Of a stretch of 11,541 bases of DNA, positions 1 through 6,282 are shown piece by piece. The stretch spans positions 1 to 11,541 of the forward strand of contig CABPWC010000049.1 of NCBI GenBank assembly GCA_902461025.1, read 5' to 3'. Each line of letters begins with the position of its first letter. Within the stretch, counting starts at the first letter, position 1. The notes under the pieces were generated by a model, which ran no database searches, was not told where the DNA came from, and saw nothing but the letters and a program-made list of their open reading frames with translations. A program made the translations under genes and the position numbers. Origin of the DNA: an uncultured Streptococcus sp. (GTDB taxonomy: Bacteria; Bacillota; Bacilli; Lactobacillales; Streptococcaceae).

Positions 1-92
1 GAGAAACTGGTTCACACAATTTCTCAAGGTCCGCTCCTGCGTTATGACCTCCTTTGCGCAATTGTAGCTTTCGCTACATATCGACTCATCGC
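1..92 (-). ncRNA. Candidate structured leader RNA or sRNA, partial (runs out of window)
   Basis: The strong minus-strand promoter at 100-128 predicts a 5' end near 92. The RNA then contains a perfect 6-bp hairpin closed by a GNRA loop (UGUAGC-GAAA-GCUACA, 63-78), a CUGCG near the 5' end that can pair with CGCAG about 50 nt later, and a full Shine-Dalgarno core (AAAGGAGG). GAGGUC, which overlaps the end of that core, can pair with GACCUU further on. GAGAAA/TTTCTC (1-6 and 20-25) could form one more stem at the very edge. A 15-codon ORF lies at 42-89. This resembles a cis-regulatory leader for a gene beyond base 1, but a free sRNA is also possible. I looked for T-box, TPP, SAM, FMN and preQ1 hallmarks and recognised none. 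Seen: the hairpins and promoter; inferred: regulatory role. Confidence 0.45.
42..89 (-). CDS. Possible 15-residue leader peptide ORF
   Basis: The ORF reads MSRYVAKATIAQRRS and stops with TAA. Its ATG lies only about 3 nt after the predicted transcription start of the promoter at 100-128, so any translation would be nearly leaderless; there is no Shine-Dalgarno in front of it. Its last sense codons, CAA AGG AGG TCA, contain a perfect Shine-Dalgarno core that would serve something downstream, and that core can be paired by GACCUU about 14 nt later. That layout is like translational attenuators, in which ribosomes on a short ORF change access to a downstream ribosome binding site. It may equally be a chance ORF inside a structured RNA. 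Confidence 0.2.
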   Translation of the reverse strand: MSRYVAKATIAQRRS

Positions 93-99
93 AGACTTT

Positions 100-128
100 A
101 TTTTACTATAGAGCCAATACTTTGTCAA
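100..128 (-). promoter_or_regulatory. Strong sigma-70-type promoter reading left
   Basis: On the minus strand the -35 is TTGACA (123-128), the spacer is exactly 17 bp and the -10 is TAAAAT (100-105). Predicted start is near base 92. It drives the structured RNA at the left edge. Its -35 begins one base after the T-tract of the tRNA-Thr terminator, so transcription restarts directly where the tRNA transcript ends. Confidence 0.75.
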
Positions 129-157
129 GAAAAAAACAGCTCCCCACATAGGAACTG
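129..157 (-). terminator. Rho-independent terminator of tRNA-Thr
   Basis: On the minus strand CAGTTCC (151-157) pairs with GGAGCTG (137-143) around a 7-nt loop, with one G-T wobble, followed by seven T (130-136). It begins about 10 nt past the tRNA discriminator base. Confidence 0.8.
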
Positions 158-166
158 CTGAATTGA

Positions 167-239
167 TGCTAATTGCCGGGATCGAACCGGCGACCTCATC
201 CTTACCATGGATGCGCTCTGCCTACTGAGCTAAATCAGC
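167..239 (-). tRNA. tRNA-Thr, anticodon GGU
   Basis: A complete 73-nt cloverleaf. The acceptor stem is GCTGATT/AATTAGC with one G-T wobble, the D-arm is GCTC...GAGC, the anticodon stem is CATCC/GGATG with loop ATGGTAA, and the T-arm is GCCGG-TTCGATC-CCGGC. The discriminator base is A. The anticodon GGT (204-206) reads ACC and ACU threonine codons. The 3' CCA is not encoded: the bases after the discriminator are TCA, so it must be added by the CCA-adding enzyme. It has its own promoter and terminator and therefore looks monocistronic. Confidence 0.95.
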
Positions 240-249
240 TTACTTTGAA

Positions 250-278
250 AGTATACTATAGATTTAAGCTTTTGTCAA
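250..278 (-). promoter_or_regulatory. Promoter of tRNA-Thr
   Basis: Minus strand -35 TTGACA (273-278), 17-bp spacer and -10 TATACT (250-255), close to consensus, with the -10 ending about 10 bp before the mature tRNA 5' end. An A/T-rich direct repeat (TTAGCATA twice, 12-bp period, 279-298) abuts the -35 upstream and could act as an UP element. Confidence 0.85.
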
Positions 279-304
279 TATGCTAATTAGTATGCTAACT
301 CATT

Positions 305-333
305 GGAAAAGCCCAAGTAAGAAACTTGAGCTT
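305..333 (-). terminator. Probable terminator of the acyltransferase gene
   Basis: On the minus strand AAGCTCAAGT (324-333) pairs with ACTTGGGCTT (309-318) over 10 bp with one wobble and a 5-nt loop. The T-tract is short (TTTT), so efficiency may be moderate. It starts 12 nt after the acyltransferase stop codon and separates that gene from the tRNA-Thr promoter. Confidence 0.65.
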
Positions 334-345
334 GTGGAGATTCGA

Positions 346-1095
346 TTATTGTAATTGCTCTCTCTTTTTATCTGGATTCCAAACAAAACTTGCAACAAAG
401 GTAAAGAGGATTGTCAGAATTCCGATTACAATTGCGAGGATCAAGGCCGGGATACGGATGAGCCACCACAGTGGGTTTGGTTTTTTATTGTTGTGCCACT
501 CTTTTGTTTCCTCATCCAGGCGTTGAAACTCAGATTGGATGCGATCTGCAACCATCTCAATTCCCTCATCATTCATCTTTTTAATGTCTGAGATATCAAT
601 AGGATTTCCAAAATTCATATCAATTCGCTCGCGGCTGATGAGTCCTTTTAGAGTCATAGGTCCAGTATAAGTAACTGGCACAATACGAACCTTAGCCATT
701 TTCGCAATCAGAGCAACACCACCCTTAACATCGTTGGAATGGCGACTACCACTTGGGAACATAATCAGTGAGCGATTGCTCTTTTTAAGAACATTAATTG
801 GATATTTGATAGCAGAAGAACCTGGGTTATCACGGTCGATAGGGAAAGCACCACACATGCGAATCCACCAACCAAAGATGCGATTTGAAAAGAGTTCTTT
901 TTTTGCCATAAAGACAAATTGCTTTGGTTTTGTTGCAAAAGCCATATAGACTGGATCCCACCAGGTACGGTGTGGCGCAACAAGGATATAATTCTCATCC
1001 ATACTTGGAATTTTATCAGTATTGTGAAAGTGAGCATTTCCATTGATTGACCATAGAATCAACATAACCAACCCACGTAGATAAGTATAAAACAT
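346..1095 (-). CDS. PlsC-like glycerolipid acyltransferase (1-acyl-sn-glycerol-3-phosphate acyltransferase family)
   Basis: 249 residues. The start at 1095 is chosen because GAAGGAG lies 5 nt upstream; an in-frame ATG at 1137 would add 14 residues but lies upstream of the predicted transcription start. The family moves an acyl chain to a lysophospholipid or related acceptor at the inner membrane face. Motif I HX4D is His42-Arg-Thr-Trp-Trp-Asp47. Motif II is around GAFPIDRD (82-89). Motif III reads FPSGSR (113-118) rather than the usual FPEGTR. Motif IV is around VPVTYTG (139-145). An amphipathic or hydrophobic N-terminus (residues 1-17) and one long C-terminal hydrophobic segment (about 208-238) suggest membrane anchoring; the C-terminal helix is not part of the minimal family fold. 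It is divergent from exp7 and monocistronic. The fold is secure; the acceptor is not, and the altered motif III means it need not be the main PlsC of phosphatidic acid synthesis. Confidence 0.88.
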   Translation of the reverse strand: MFYTYLRGLVMLILWSINGNAHFHNTDKIPSMDENYILVAPHRTWWDPVYMAFATKPKQFVFMAKKELFSNRIFGWWIRMCGAFPIDRDNPGSSAIKYPINVLKKSNRSLIMFPSGSRHSNDVKGGVALIAKMAKVRIVPVTYTGPMTLKGLISRERIDMNFGNPIDISDIKKMNDEGIEMVADRIQSEFQRLDEETKEWHNNKKPNPLWWLIRIPALILAIVIGILTILFTFVASFVWNPDKKREQLQ

Positions 1096-1122
1096 GGTGT
1101 CTCCTTCAGTTTTCTTTCTTTT

Positions 1123-1151
1123 ATTATACCTTATCATACTAGGACAGGCAA
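1123..1151 (-). promoter_or_regulatory. Promoter of the acyltransferase gene
   Basis: Minus strand -35 TTGCCT (1146-1151), 17-bp spacer, perfect -10 TATAAT (1123-1128). Predicted start near 1116 gives a 5' leader of about 20 nt holding the GAAGGAG ribosome binding site. Confidence 0.75.
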
Positions 1152-1210
1152 ATGTTTTTTGTTTAGGCGGAATAGCTTTTTATATGAAATTAGAAATATT
1201 CAAAAAAAAA

Positions 1211-1219
1211 TGATATGAT
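1211..1219 (+). promoter_or_regulatory. Extended -10 promoter of exp7
   Basis: TGA-TATGAT is a TGn extended -10 element (TG at 1211-1212, hexamer 1214-1219). No good -35 is present at the right spacing (TAGAAA at 1191-1196 is weak). The predicted start, 7-8 nt past the hexamer, falls on or beside A1227 of the chosen start codon, so the transcript may be leaderless. Confidence 0.55.
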
Positions 1220-1226
1220 AGAGTTT

Positions 1227-3563
1227 ATGGATAAAAATAAAAATATGGGCTTAAGCCAATCAGAAGTAAAAGAACGTCAGAAACAGGGACAGGTCAATGA
1301 TTTCCAAGCTTCAGCTAGTACTAGTACATGGCAGATTGTGAACAGAAATGTCTTTACTTTATTCAATGCTTTAAACTTTGCCATTGCCCTAGCGCTCGCC
1401 TTTGTTCAAGCCTGGAGCAACCTAGTTTTCTTTGCGGTTATCTGCTTTAATGCATTTTCTGGGATTGTAACCGAGCTACGTGCCAAACATATGGTTGATA
1501 AGCTCAATCTCTTGAATAAAGAAAAGATTATCACTATTCGTGATGGACAAGAGATAGCTCTGGATCCTGAGGAGCTTGTTTTAGACGATGTGATTCGCTT
1601 GTCTGCAGGGGATCAAATTCCAAGTGATGCCATTGTATTAGAAGGTTTTGCAGAAGTCAATGAAGCTATGTTAACGGGCGAGAGCGACTTGGTGCAAAAA
1701 GAAGTAGAAGACTTAATGTTGTCGGGTAGCTTTCTTGCAAGTGGTTCTGTACTTGCTCAGGTACATCATGTTGGGGCGGATAACTATGCTGCTAAACTCA
1801 TGCTTGAAGCTAAGACAGTGAAGCCGATTAACTCTCGTATCATGAAATCGCTAGACCAGTTAGCCGGATTTACTGGGAAAATTATCATTCCTTTTGGTAT
1901 TGCTCTCTTGCTTGAAGCCTTGGTCTTAAAAGGTCTACCACTGAAGTCTTCTGTAGTCAATTCATCTACAGCTCTTTTAGGAATGTTGCCTAAGGGAATC
2001 GCCCTTTTGACCATCACCTCTCTCTTAACTGCTGTTATCAAGCTGGGGTTGAAAAAGGTTTTGGTGCAGGAGATGTATTCTGTTGAGACCTTGGCGCGTG
2101 TGGATATGCTCTGCTTGGATAAGACAGGGACAATCACCCAAGGGAAGATGCAGGTTGAGACTGTCCTTCCTCTTACTCAAACTTACGACAAAGATAACAT
2201 TGCCAAAATACTAACCAGTTATATGGCACACAGTGAGGATAAAAATCCAACAGCTCAAGCTATTCGAAAGCGTTTTGCGGGAGAGGTAGCTTATCCGATG
2301 ATTTCTAGCCTTCCATTTTCAAGTGATCGAAAATGGGGAGCAATGGAGTTGGAAGGTCTAGGAACTGTTTTCCTAGGCGCACCAGAGATGTTGTTGGATG
2401 CTGAAGTTCCTGAAGCTAGAGAAGCTCTTGAACGAGGATCTCGTGTCTTGGTGTTAGCGCTCAGTCAAGAAAAACTTGATCATCACAAGCCACAAAAGCC
2501 ATCTGATATTCAGGCTTTGGCTTTGCTTGAGATTCTAGATCCGATTCGAGAAGGTGCTGCTGAGACGCTAGACTATCTTCGTTCTCAGGAAGTAGGATTG
2601 AAAATTATCTCTGGTGATAATCCAGTCACTGTTTCAAGTATTGCTCAAAAAGCAGGTTTTGCAGACTATCAGAGCTATGTAGATTGTTCGAAAATTAATG
2701 ATGAAGAATTGATAGCCATGGCTGAGGAAACAGCCATTTTCGGACGTGTTTCACCTCATCAAAAGAAACTGATCATCCAAACTCTGAAAAAAGCAGGTCA
2801 TACTACAGCAATGACAGGAGATGGTGTCAATGATATCCTTGCTCTCCGTGAGGCAGACTGTTCCATCGTTATGGCTGAAGGAGATTCAGCGACTCGTCAG
2901 ATTGCAAATCTGGTTCTCTTGAACTCAGACTTTAATGATGTTCCTGAGATTCTCTTTGAAGGTCGTCGTGTGGTCAATAATATTGCCCATATTGCTCCGA
3001 TTTTCTTGATTAAGACAATCTATTCCTTCTTGCTAGCAGTTATCTGTATTGCCAGTGCCTTGTTGGGACGTACTGAATGGATTTTGATTTTCCCATTCAT
3101 TCCGATTCAGATAACTATGATTGACCAGTTTGTGGAAGGATTCCCACCGTTTGTATTAACTTTTGAACGAAATATCAAACCTGTGGAACAAAACTTCCTC
3201 AGAAAATCCATGCTTCGAGCTTTACCAAGTGCCTTGATGGTAGTTTTTAGTGTTCTCTTTGTTAAAATTTTTGGAACCAGTCAAGGCTGGACCGACATTG
3301 AAATTTCGACACTTTTGTATTACCTGTTGGCATCGATTGGTTTCATGTCTGTAGTTAGAGCTTGCTTGCCATTTAGCTTGTGGCGTGTGCTATTGATTAT
3401 TTGGTCAGTTGTAGGTTTCCTTGGAACAGCTCTATTCCCAAGAATCCAAAAATTGCTTGAAATTTCAACACTTACAGGTCAAACATTGCCTATCTATGGC
3501 ATAATGATGCTCGTCTTTATTGTGATTTTTATTTTGACAAGTCGTTATCAAGCTAAAAAATAA
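1227..3563 (+). CDS. exp7: P-type ATPase Exp7 (CtpE-like cation transporter)
   Basis: 778 residues, the length I recall for pneumococcal Exp7. The start at 1227 fits the remembered N-terminus (MDKNK); an in-frame ATG at 1215 overlaps the -10. It is a membrane pump that hydrolyses ATP through a phospho-aspartate. Order: paired helices near 42-82; actuator domain with TGES at 150-153; helices near 214-272; phosphorylation site DKTGT with Asp298; nucleotide-binding domain with FSSDRKW (364-370); SGDNP (462-466); MTGDGVND hinge (529-536); then about six helices from 588 to 772. The M4 motif reads PKGI (Lys256) instead of PEGL. Predicted M6 carries Gln628, Asp633 and Glu637. The subfamily includes mycobacterial CtpE, linked to calcium uptake, but the ion moved by Exp7 is not settled. 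No Shine-Dalgarno precedes the start. It stands alone between its promoter and a strong terminator. Confidence 0.93.
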   Translation: MDKNKNMGLSQSEVKERQKQGQVNDFQASASTSTWQIVNRNVFTLFNALNFAIALALAFVQAWSNLVFFAVICFNAFSGIVTELRAKHMVDKLNLLNKEKIITIRDGQEIALDPEELVLDDVIRLSAGDQIPSDAIVLEGFAEVNEAMLTGESDLVQKEVEDLMLSGSFLASGSVLAQVHHVGADNYAAKLMLEAKTVKPINSRIMKSLDQLAGFTGKIIIPFGIALLLEALVLKGLPLKSSVVNSSTALLGMLPKGIALLTITSLLTAVIKLGLKKVLVQEMYSVETLARVDMLCLDKTGTITQGKMQVETVLPLTQTYDKDNIAKILTSYMAHSEDKNPTAQAIRKRFAGEVAYPMISSLPFSSDRKWGAMELEGLGTVFLGAPEMLLDAEVPEAREALERGSRVLVLALSQEKLDHHKPQKPSDIQALALLEILDPIREGAAETLDYLRSQEVGLKIISGDNPVTVSSIAQKAGFADYQSYVDCSKINDEELIAMAEETAIFGRVSPHQKKLIIQTLKKAGHTTAMTGDGVNDILALREADCSIVMAEGDSATRQIANLVLLNSDFNDVPEILFEGRRVVNNIAHIAPIFLIKTIYSFLLAVICIASALLGRTEWILIFPFIPIQITMIDQFVEGFPPFVLTFERNIKPVEQNFLRKSMLRALPSALMVVFSVLFVKIFGTSQGWTDIEISTLLYYLLASIGFMSVVRACLPFSLWRVLLIIWSVVGFLGTALFPRIQKLLEISTLTGQTLPIYGIMMLVFIVIFILTSRYQAKK

Positions 3564-3597
3564 AGAAAGGCTGCAATCCTTGATTGCGGTCTTTTTT
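3564..3597 (+). terminator. Rho-independent terminator of exp7
   Basis: GGCTGCAATC (3569-3578) pairs with GATTGCGGTC (3582-3591) over 10 bp with two wobbles and a 3-nt loop, followed by six T. It begins 6 nt after the exp7 stop. Confidence 0.9.
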
Positions 3598-3622
3598 AGG
3601 TGGAGGATTGCTAGATAAAATA

Positions 3623-3631
3623 TGGTATAAT
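3623..3631 (+). promoter_or_regulatory. Extended -10 promoter of the trmK operon
   Basis: TGG-TATAAT is a perfect extended -10 (hexamer 3626-3631). No convincing -35 lies 16-18 bp upstream. Predicted start near 3638 gives a leader of about 27 nt before trmK. Confidence 0.7.
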
Positions 3632-3664
3632 AAAGGGAAATAGAGTTTTTGAAAGTGAGAGAAG

Positions 3665-4342
3665 ATGATTTCAAAGAGATTAGAAACAGTAGCTTCCTTT
3701 GTACCTCAAGGAGCTGTTTTGCTGGATGTCGGGAGCGATCATGCTTATCTGCCGATTGAATTAGTTGAAAAAGGGCATATTGAAGCTGCCATTGCAGGAG
3801 AGGTAGTAGTTGGTCCTTACCAATCTGCAGTTACAAATGTTGAGAGTCATGGTTTGACTGAGAAAATTCAGGTTCGTTTAGCCAATGGTTTGGCTGCTTT
3901 TGAAGAAGCTGATCCGGTCTCTGTTATCACTATTGCTGGAATGGGTGGTCGCTTGATTGCCACGATATTAGAAGATGGTTTGGACAAACTAGCTACTGTT
4001 GAGCGTTTGATTCTTCAACCAAATAACCGTGAAGATGAGTTGCGTTCTTGGTTACAAGAGCATGGTTTTCAAATCATAGCAGAAAGTATTCTAGAAGAAG
4101 CTGGGAAATTTTACGAGATTCTAGTTGTAGAAGCTGGTAAAATGAATCTATCAGCTAGCGATATCCGCTTTGGCCCCTTCTTGTCCAAAGAAGTCAGTCC
4201 AGTCTTCATCCAAAAATGGCAAAAAGAAGCTGCTAAGCTTGAGTTTGCCCTAGCCCAAATCCCAGAAAAAAATCATGAAGAACGTCAAGTTTTAGTAGAT
4301 AGAATTCAAGCCATCAAGGAGGTGCTCCATGAAAGCAAGTGA
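3665..4342 (+). CDS. trmK: tRNA (adenine(22)-N(1))-methyltransferase TrmK
   Basis: 225 residues, typical of the TrmK (YqfN/DUF633) family, which uses S-adenosylmethionine to methylate N1 of A22 in the D-arm region of tRNAs in the cytoplasm. The N-terminal Rossmann half carries the SAM motif LLDVGSDHAYLP (19-30) and a second acidic binding stretch around GEV (45-47). AGMGG at 91-95 and QPNNREDELRSWL (118-130) match the catalytic-pocket motifs of the family. The C-terminal ~60 residues (from about 165) are charged and helical, as in TrmK's coiled-coil extension. The ribosome binding site is weak (GAGAGAAG close to the ATG). It is first in an operon with the Nif3-like gene (overlapping by 14 nt) and the FAD oxidoreductase; the same order is known to me from S. 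pneumoniae. Confidence 0.93.
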   Translation: MISKRLETVASFVPQGAVLLDVGSDHAYLPIELVEKGHIEAAIAGEVVVGPYQSAVTNVESHGLTEKIQVRLANGLAAFEEADPVSVITIAGMGGRLIATILEDGLDKLATVERLILQPNNREDELRSWLQEHGFQIIAESILEEAGKFYEILVVEAGKMNLSASDIRFGPFLSKEVSPVFIQKWQKEAAKLEFALAQIPEKNHEERQVLVDRIQAIKEVLHESK

Positions 4343-5126
4343 AGTGATAAATCGTTATGAAGCCTATTGTCCTCAAGAATTTTCTATGGAGGGTGATAGC
4401 CGTGGTTTGCAGATTGGTACCCTAGACAAAGAAATCCAAAAGGTTATGGTTGCCCTCGATATTCGTGAAGAAACGGTTGCAGAAGCCATTGAAAAGGGTG
4501 TAGATTTGATTATCGTCAAGCACGCGCCTATCTTTCGTCCAATCAAGGACTTGGTAGCTAGCCGTCCTCAAAATCAGATTTATATCGATCTCATTAAGCA
4601 CGATATTGCAGTCTATGTTAGCCATACCAATATTGATATTGTTGAAAACGGCCTTAATGACTGGTTTTGCCAACTATTGGATATTGAGGACACAACTTAT
4701 CTACAGGAAACAGGTCCTGAACGTGGGATTGGCCGTATTGGAACTATTAGACCTCAAACATTTAAGGAATTTGCTGACCATGTTAAAGAAGTCTTTGGTC
4801 TAGATAGTCTCCGTATGGTGTATTATCAAGAGAGCGATTTGCAAAAAACAATTTCAAGAGTGGCTATTTGTGGCGGCAGTGGGCAGTCTTTTTACTCTGA
4901 TGCTTTAGCAAAAGGAGCGGATGTCTACATTACTGGAGACATATACTACCACACTGCCCAAGATATGCTGTCAGATGGTTTATTAGCTCTAGATCCGGGA
5001 CACTATATCGAGGTGCTTTTTGTGGAAAGAATCGCGGCACTTCTGAACGAATGGAAGGAAGAGAAAGCTTGGTCTTTAGAGGTTGTCGCAAGTCAAGCGT
5101 CCACCAATCCATTCCATCATATCTAA
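4329..5126 (+). CDS. Nif3-like dinuclear metal centre protein (DUF34 / GTP cyclohydrolase 1 type 2 homologue)
   Basis: 265 residues, the short form of the DUF34/Nif3 family: the inserted CutA-like domain of B. subtilis YqfO is absent. Start at 4329 has an excellent AAGGAGGT, 5 nt upstream, inside the end of trmK. Candidate metal ligands visible in order are His65 in KHAPIF, Asp103 in SHTNID, and His225/Glu228 in DPGHYIE; another conserved stretch is ITGDIYYHTAQD (201-212). The first His of the family's usual HHP motif is Lys64 here. Members form toroidal hexamers with a two-metal site; proposed activities range from GTP cyclohydrolase-like hydrolysis to metal handling or protein interaction, and the true role is unsettled. 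Persistent pairing with trmK suggests a link to tRNA or RNA metabolism, which is inference only. Confidence 0.9.
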   Translation: MKASEVINRYEAYCPQEFSMEGDSRGLQIGTLDKEIQKVMVALDIREETVAEAIEKGVDLIIVKHAPIFRPIKDLVASRPQNQIYIDLIKHDIAVYVSHTNIDIVENGLNDWFCQLLDIEDTTYLQETGPERGIGRIGTIRPQTFKEFADHVKEVFGLDSLRMVYYQESDLQKTISRVAICGGSGQSFYSDALAKGADVYITGDIYYHTAQDMLSDGLLALDPGHYIEVLFVERIAALLNEWKEEKAWSLEVVASQASTNPFHHI

Positions 5127-5142
5127 TTAGAAGGTAAAGACA

Positions 5143-6237
5143 ATGAAAAAAGTTGCCATTGTAGGTGCAGGAATTGTAGGTGCCACAGCTGCCTACTATC
5201 TTTCTAAGGAAGCTGATATCGAAGTAACTGTTTTTGATTTTGGACACGGCCAAGCAACCAAGGCCGCGGCAGGAATTATTAGTCCCTGGTTTTCTAAACG
5301 ACGCAATAAAGCTTGGTACAAGATGGCGCGACTAGGAGCTGATTTCTATGTAGATTTATTAGCTGACTTAGAAAAATCGGGTCAAAAAGTTGATTTTTAC
5401 CAAGGTTCTGGTGTCTTTCTTCTTAAAAACGATGACTCTAAGCTAGAGGAACTCTATCAACTGGCTCTGCAACGTAGAGATGAATCTCCCTTGATTGGAG
5501 AATTAGCCATTTTGGACCAAGCGACTGCTAGTAACTTATTTCCCAGTCTAGAGGGATTTGAACGTTTACTCTATGCTTCTGGTGGAGCTCGAGTAGATGG
5601 GCAACTCTTAGTCAGTCGTTTACTTGAAGCCAGTCAGGTCAAGGTTATAAAGAAAGAAGTTAGTTTAAGACCTCTAGCATCGGGTTATCAAATAGACAAT
5701 CTCATTTTTGACAAAGTTATCTTGTCAACTGGTGCTTGGCTCGGTCATTTATTAGAGCCCTTAGGTTATGAAGTTGATGTTCGCCCACAAAAAGGACAAC
5801 TCCGAGATTATCAGGTTGATTTAGACATGGCAAGTTATCCCGTCGTAATGCCTGAAGGTGAGTGGGATTTGATACCATTTCCCGGTGGTAAGTTATCTCT
5901 AGGAGCTACCCATGAAAATGACATGGGATTTGACCTAGCAGTTGATGAGAATTTGCTCCAACAAATGGCTGAAGCAGCAAGTTCGTTTTATCCTAGCTTA
6001 AAAGATGCAATGATAAGTGGTGAACGTGTGGGGATTCGTGCTTATACGAGTGATTTTTCGCCATTTTTCGGACAAGTGCCAAACTTGTCAGGAGTATTTG
6101 TTGCGAGTGGATTAGGATCGTCAGGATTGACAACTGGACCCATTATAGGCTATCACCTAGCCCAAATGCTTCAAGGGGGAAGTGGAGTCTTGGATCCAGC
6201 GGATTATCCGACTGAAAGATATATTAAAGAGAAATAA
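5143..6237 (+). CDS. FAD-dependent amino acid oxidoreductase, DadA/glycine oxidase (DAO) family
   Basis: 364 residues, typical for a DAO-fold flavoprotein. The N-terminal FAD-binding motif is VAIVGAGIVGATAAYYL (GAGIVG at 8-13). The second strand ends at Asp32 (VFDFG) where most relatives have Glu, still able to hold the ribose. AAAGIISPWF (41-50) matches the flavin-side loop. The C-terminal closing motif ASGLGSSGLTTGP (about 321-333) is well kept, as is GIRAYTSDFSP just before it. The family oxidises secondary or D-amines and sarcosine or glycine, making an imine and reduced FAD; the substrate here cannot be read from the sequence. AGAAGG lies 8 nt before the ATG, and the gene starts 16 nt after the Nif3-like stop, so it is the third gene of the trmK operon. 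It could be a glycine oxidase (ThiO) or D-amino acid dehydrogenase relative; no thi or dad genes are nearby. Confidence 0.85.
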   Translation: MKKVAIVGAGIVGATAAYYLSKEADIEVTVFDFGHGQATKAAAGIISPWFSKRRNKAWYKMARLGADFYVDLLADLEKSGQKVDFYQGSGVFLLKNDDSKLEELYQLALQRRDESPLIGELAILDQATASNLFPSLEGFERLLYASGGARVDGQLLVSRLLEASQVKVIKKEVSLRPLASGYQIDNLIFDKVILSTGAWLGHLLEPLGYEVDVRPQKGQLRDYQVDLDMASYPVVMPEGEWDLIPFPGGKLSLGATHENDMGFDLAVDENLLQQMAEAASSFYPSLKDAMISGERVGIRAYTSDFSPFFGQVPNLSGVFVASGLGSSGLTTGPIIGYHLAQMLQGGSGVLDPADYPTERYIKEK

Positions 6238-6266
6238 TCGTAAATTTTTTACCTAGTTTTTACGAT
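6237..6266 (+). repeat. Inverted repeat at the end of the FAD oxidoreductase gene
   Basis: ATCGTAAA (6237-6244) and TTTACGAT (6259-6266) are perfect 8-bp arms that begin in the stop codon, with a T-rich 14-nt centre. No T-tract follows the right arm, so it does not look like an efficient intrinsic terminator; read-through into galE is plausible. It could be an operator or a weak 3'-end hairpin. Confidence 0.4.
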
Positions 6267-6282
6267 AGGATTAGGATAGCAA

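Noticed and set aside
1..111. Open frame on the plus strand, 36 codons to a TAG at 109-111, with a hydrophobic end
   Set aside because: The segment is better explained by the minus-strand promoter and GNRA-capped hairpin; the frame has no visible start and no terminator of its own. It could still be the 3' end of a gene lying further left, but nothing else supports that.
168..288. The tRNA 3' end sequence (gctaatt) recurring at 282-288, as if an attachment site
   Set aside because: Only about eight A/T-rich bases match, and no integrase or mobile gene lies between the copies.
1096..1137. Longer acyltransferase start at 1137
   Set aside because: It lies upstream of the predicted transcription start, and the ATG at 1095 has a strong ribosome binding site.
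1215..1226. exp7 start at ATG 1215
   Set aside because: This ATG overlaps the -10 hexamer and would not be in the mRNA.
1784..2137. 117-codon open frame antisense to exp7
   Set aside because: It is the opposite-strand shadow of a well conserved gene, with no ribosome binding site or family resemblance.
4930..5253. 107-codon minus-strand frame across the Nif3-like/FAD oxidoreductase junction
   Set aside because: It overlaps two clear genes on the other strand and encodes no recognisable protein.
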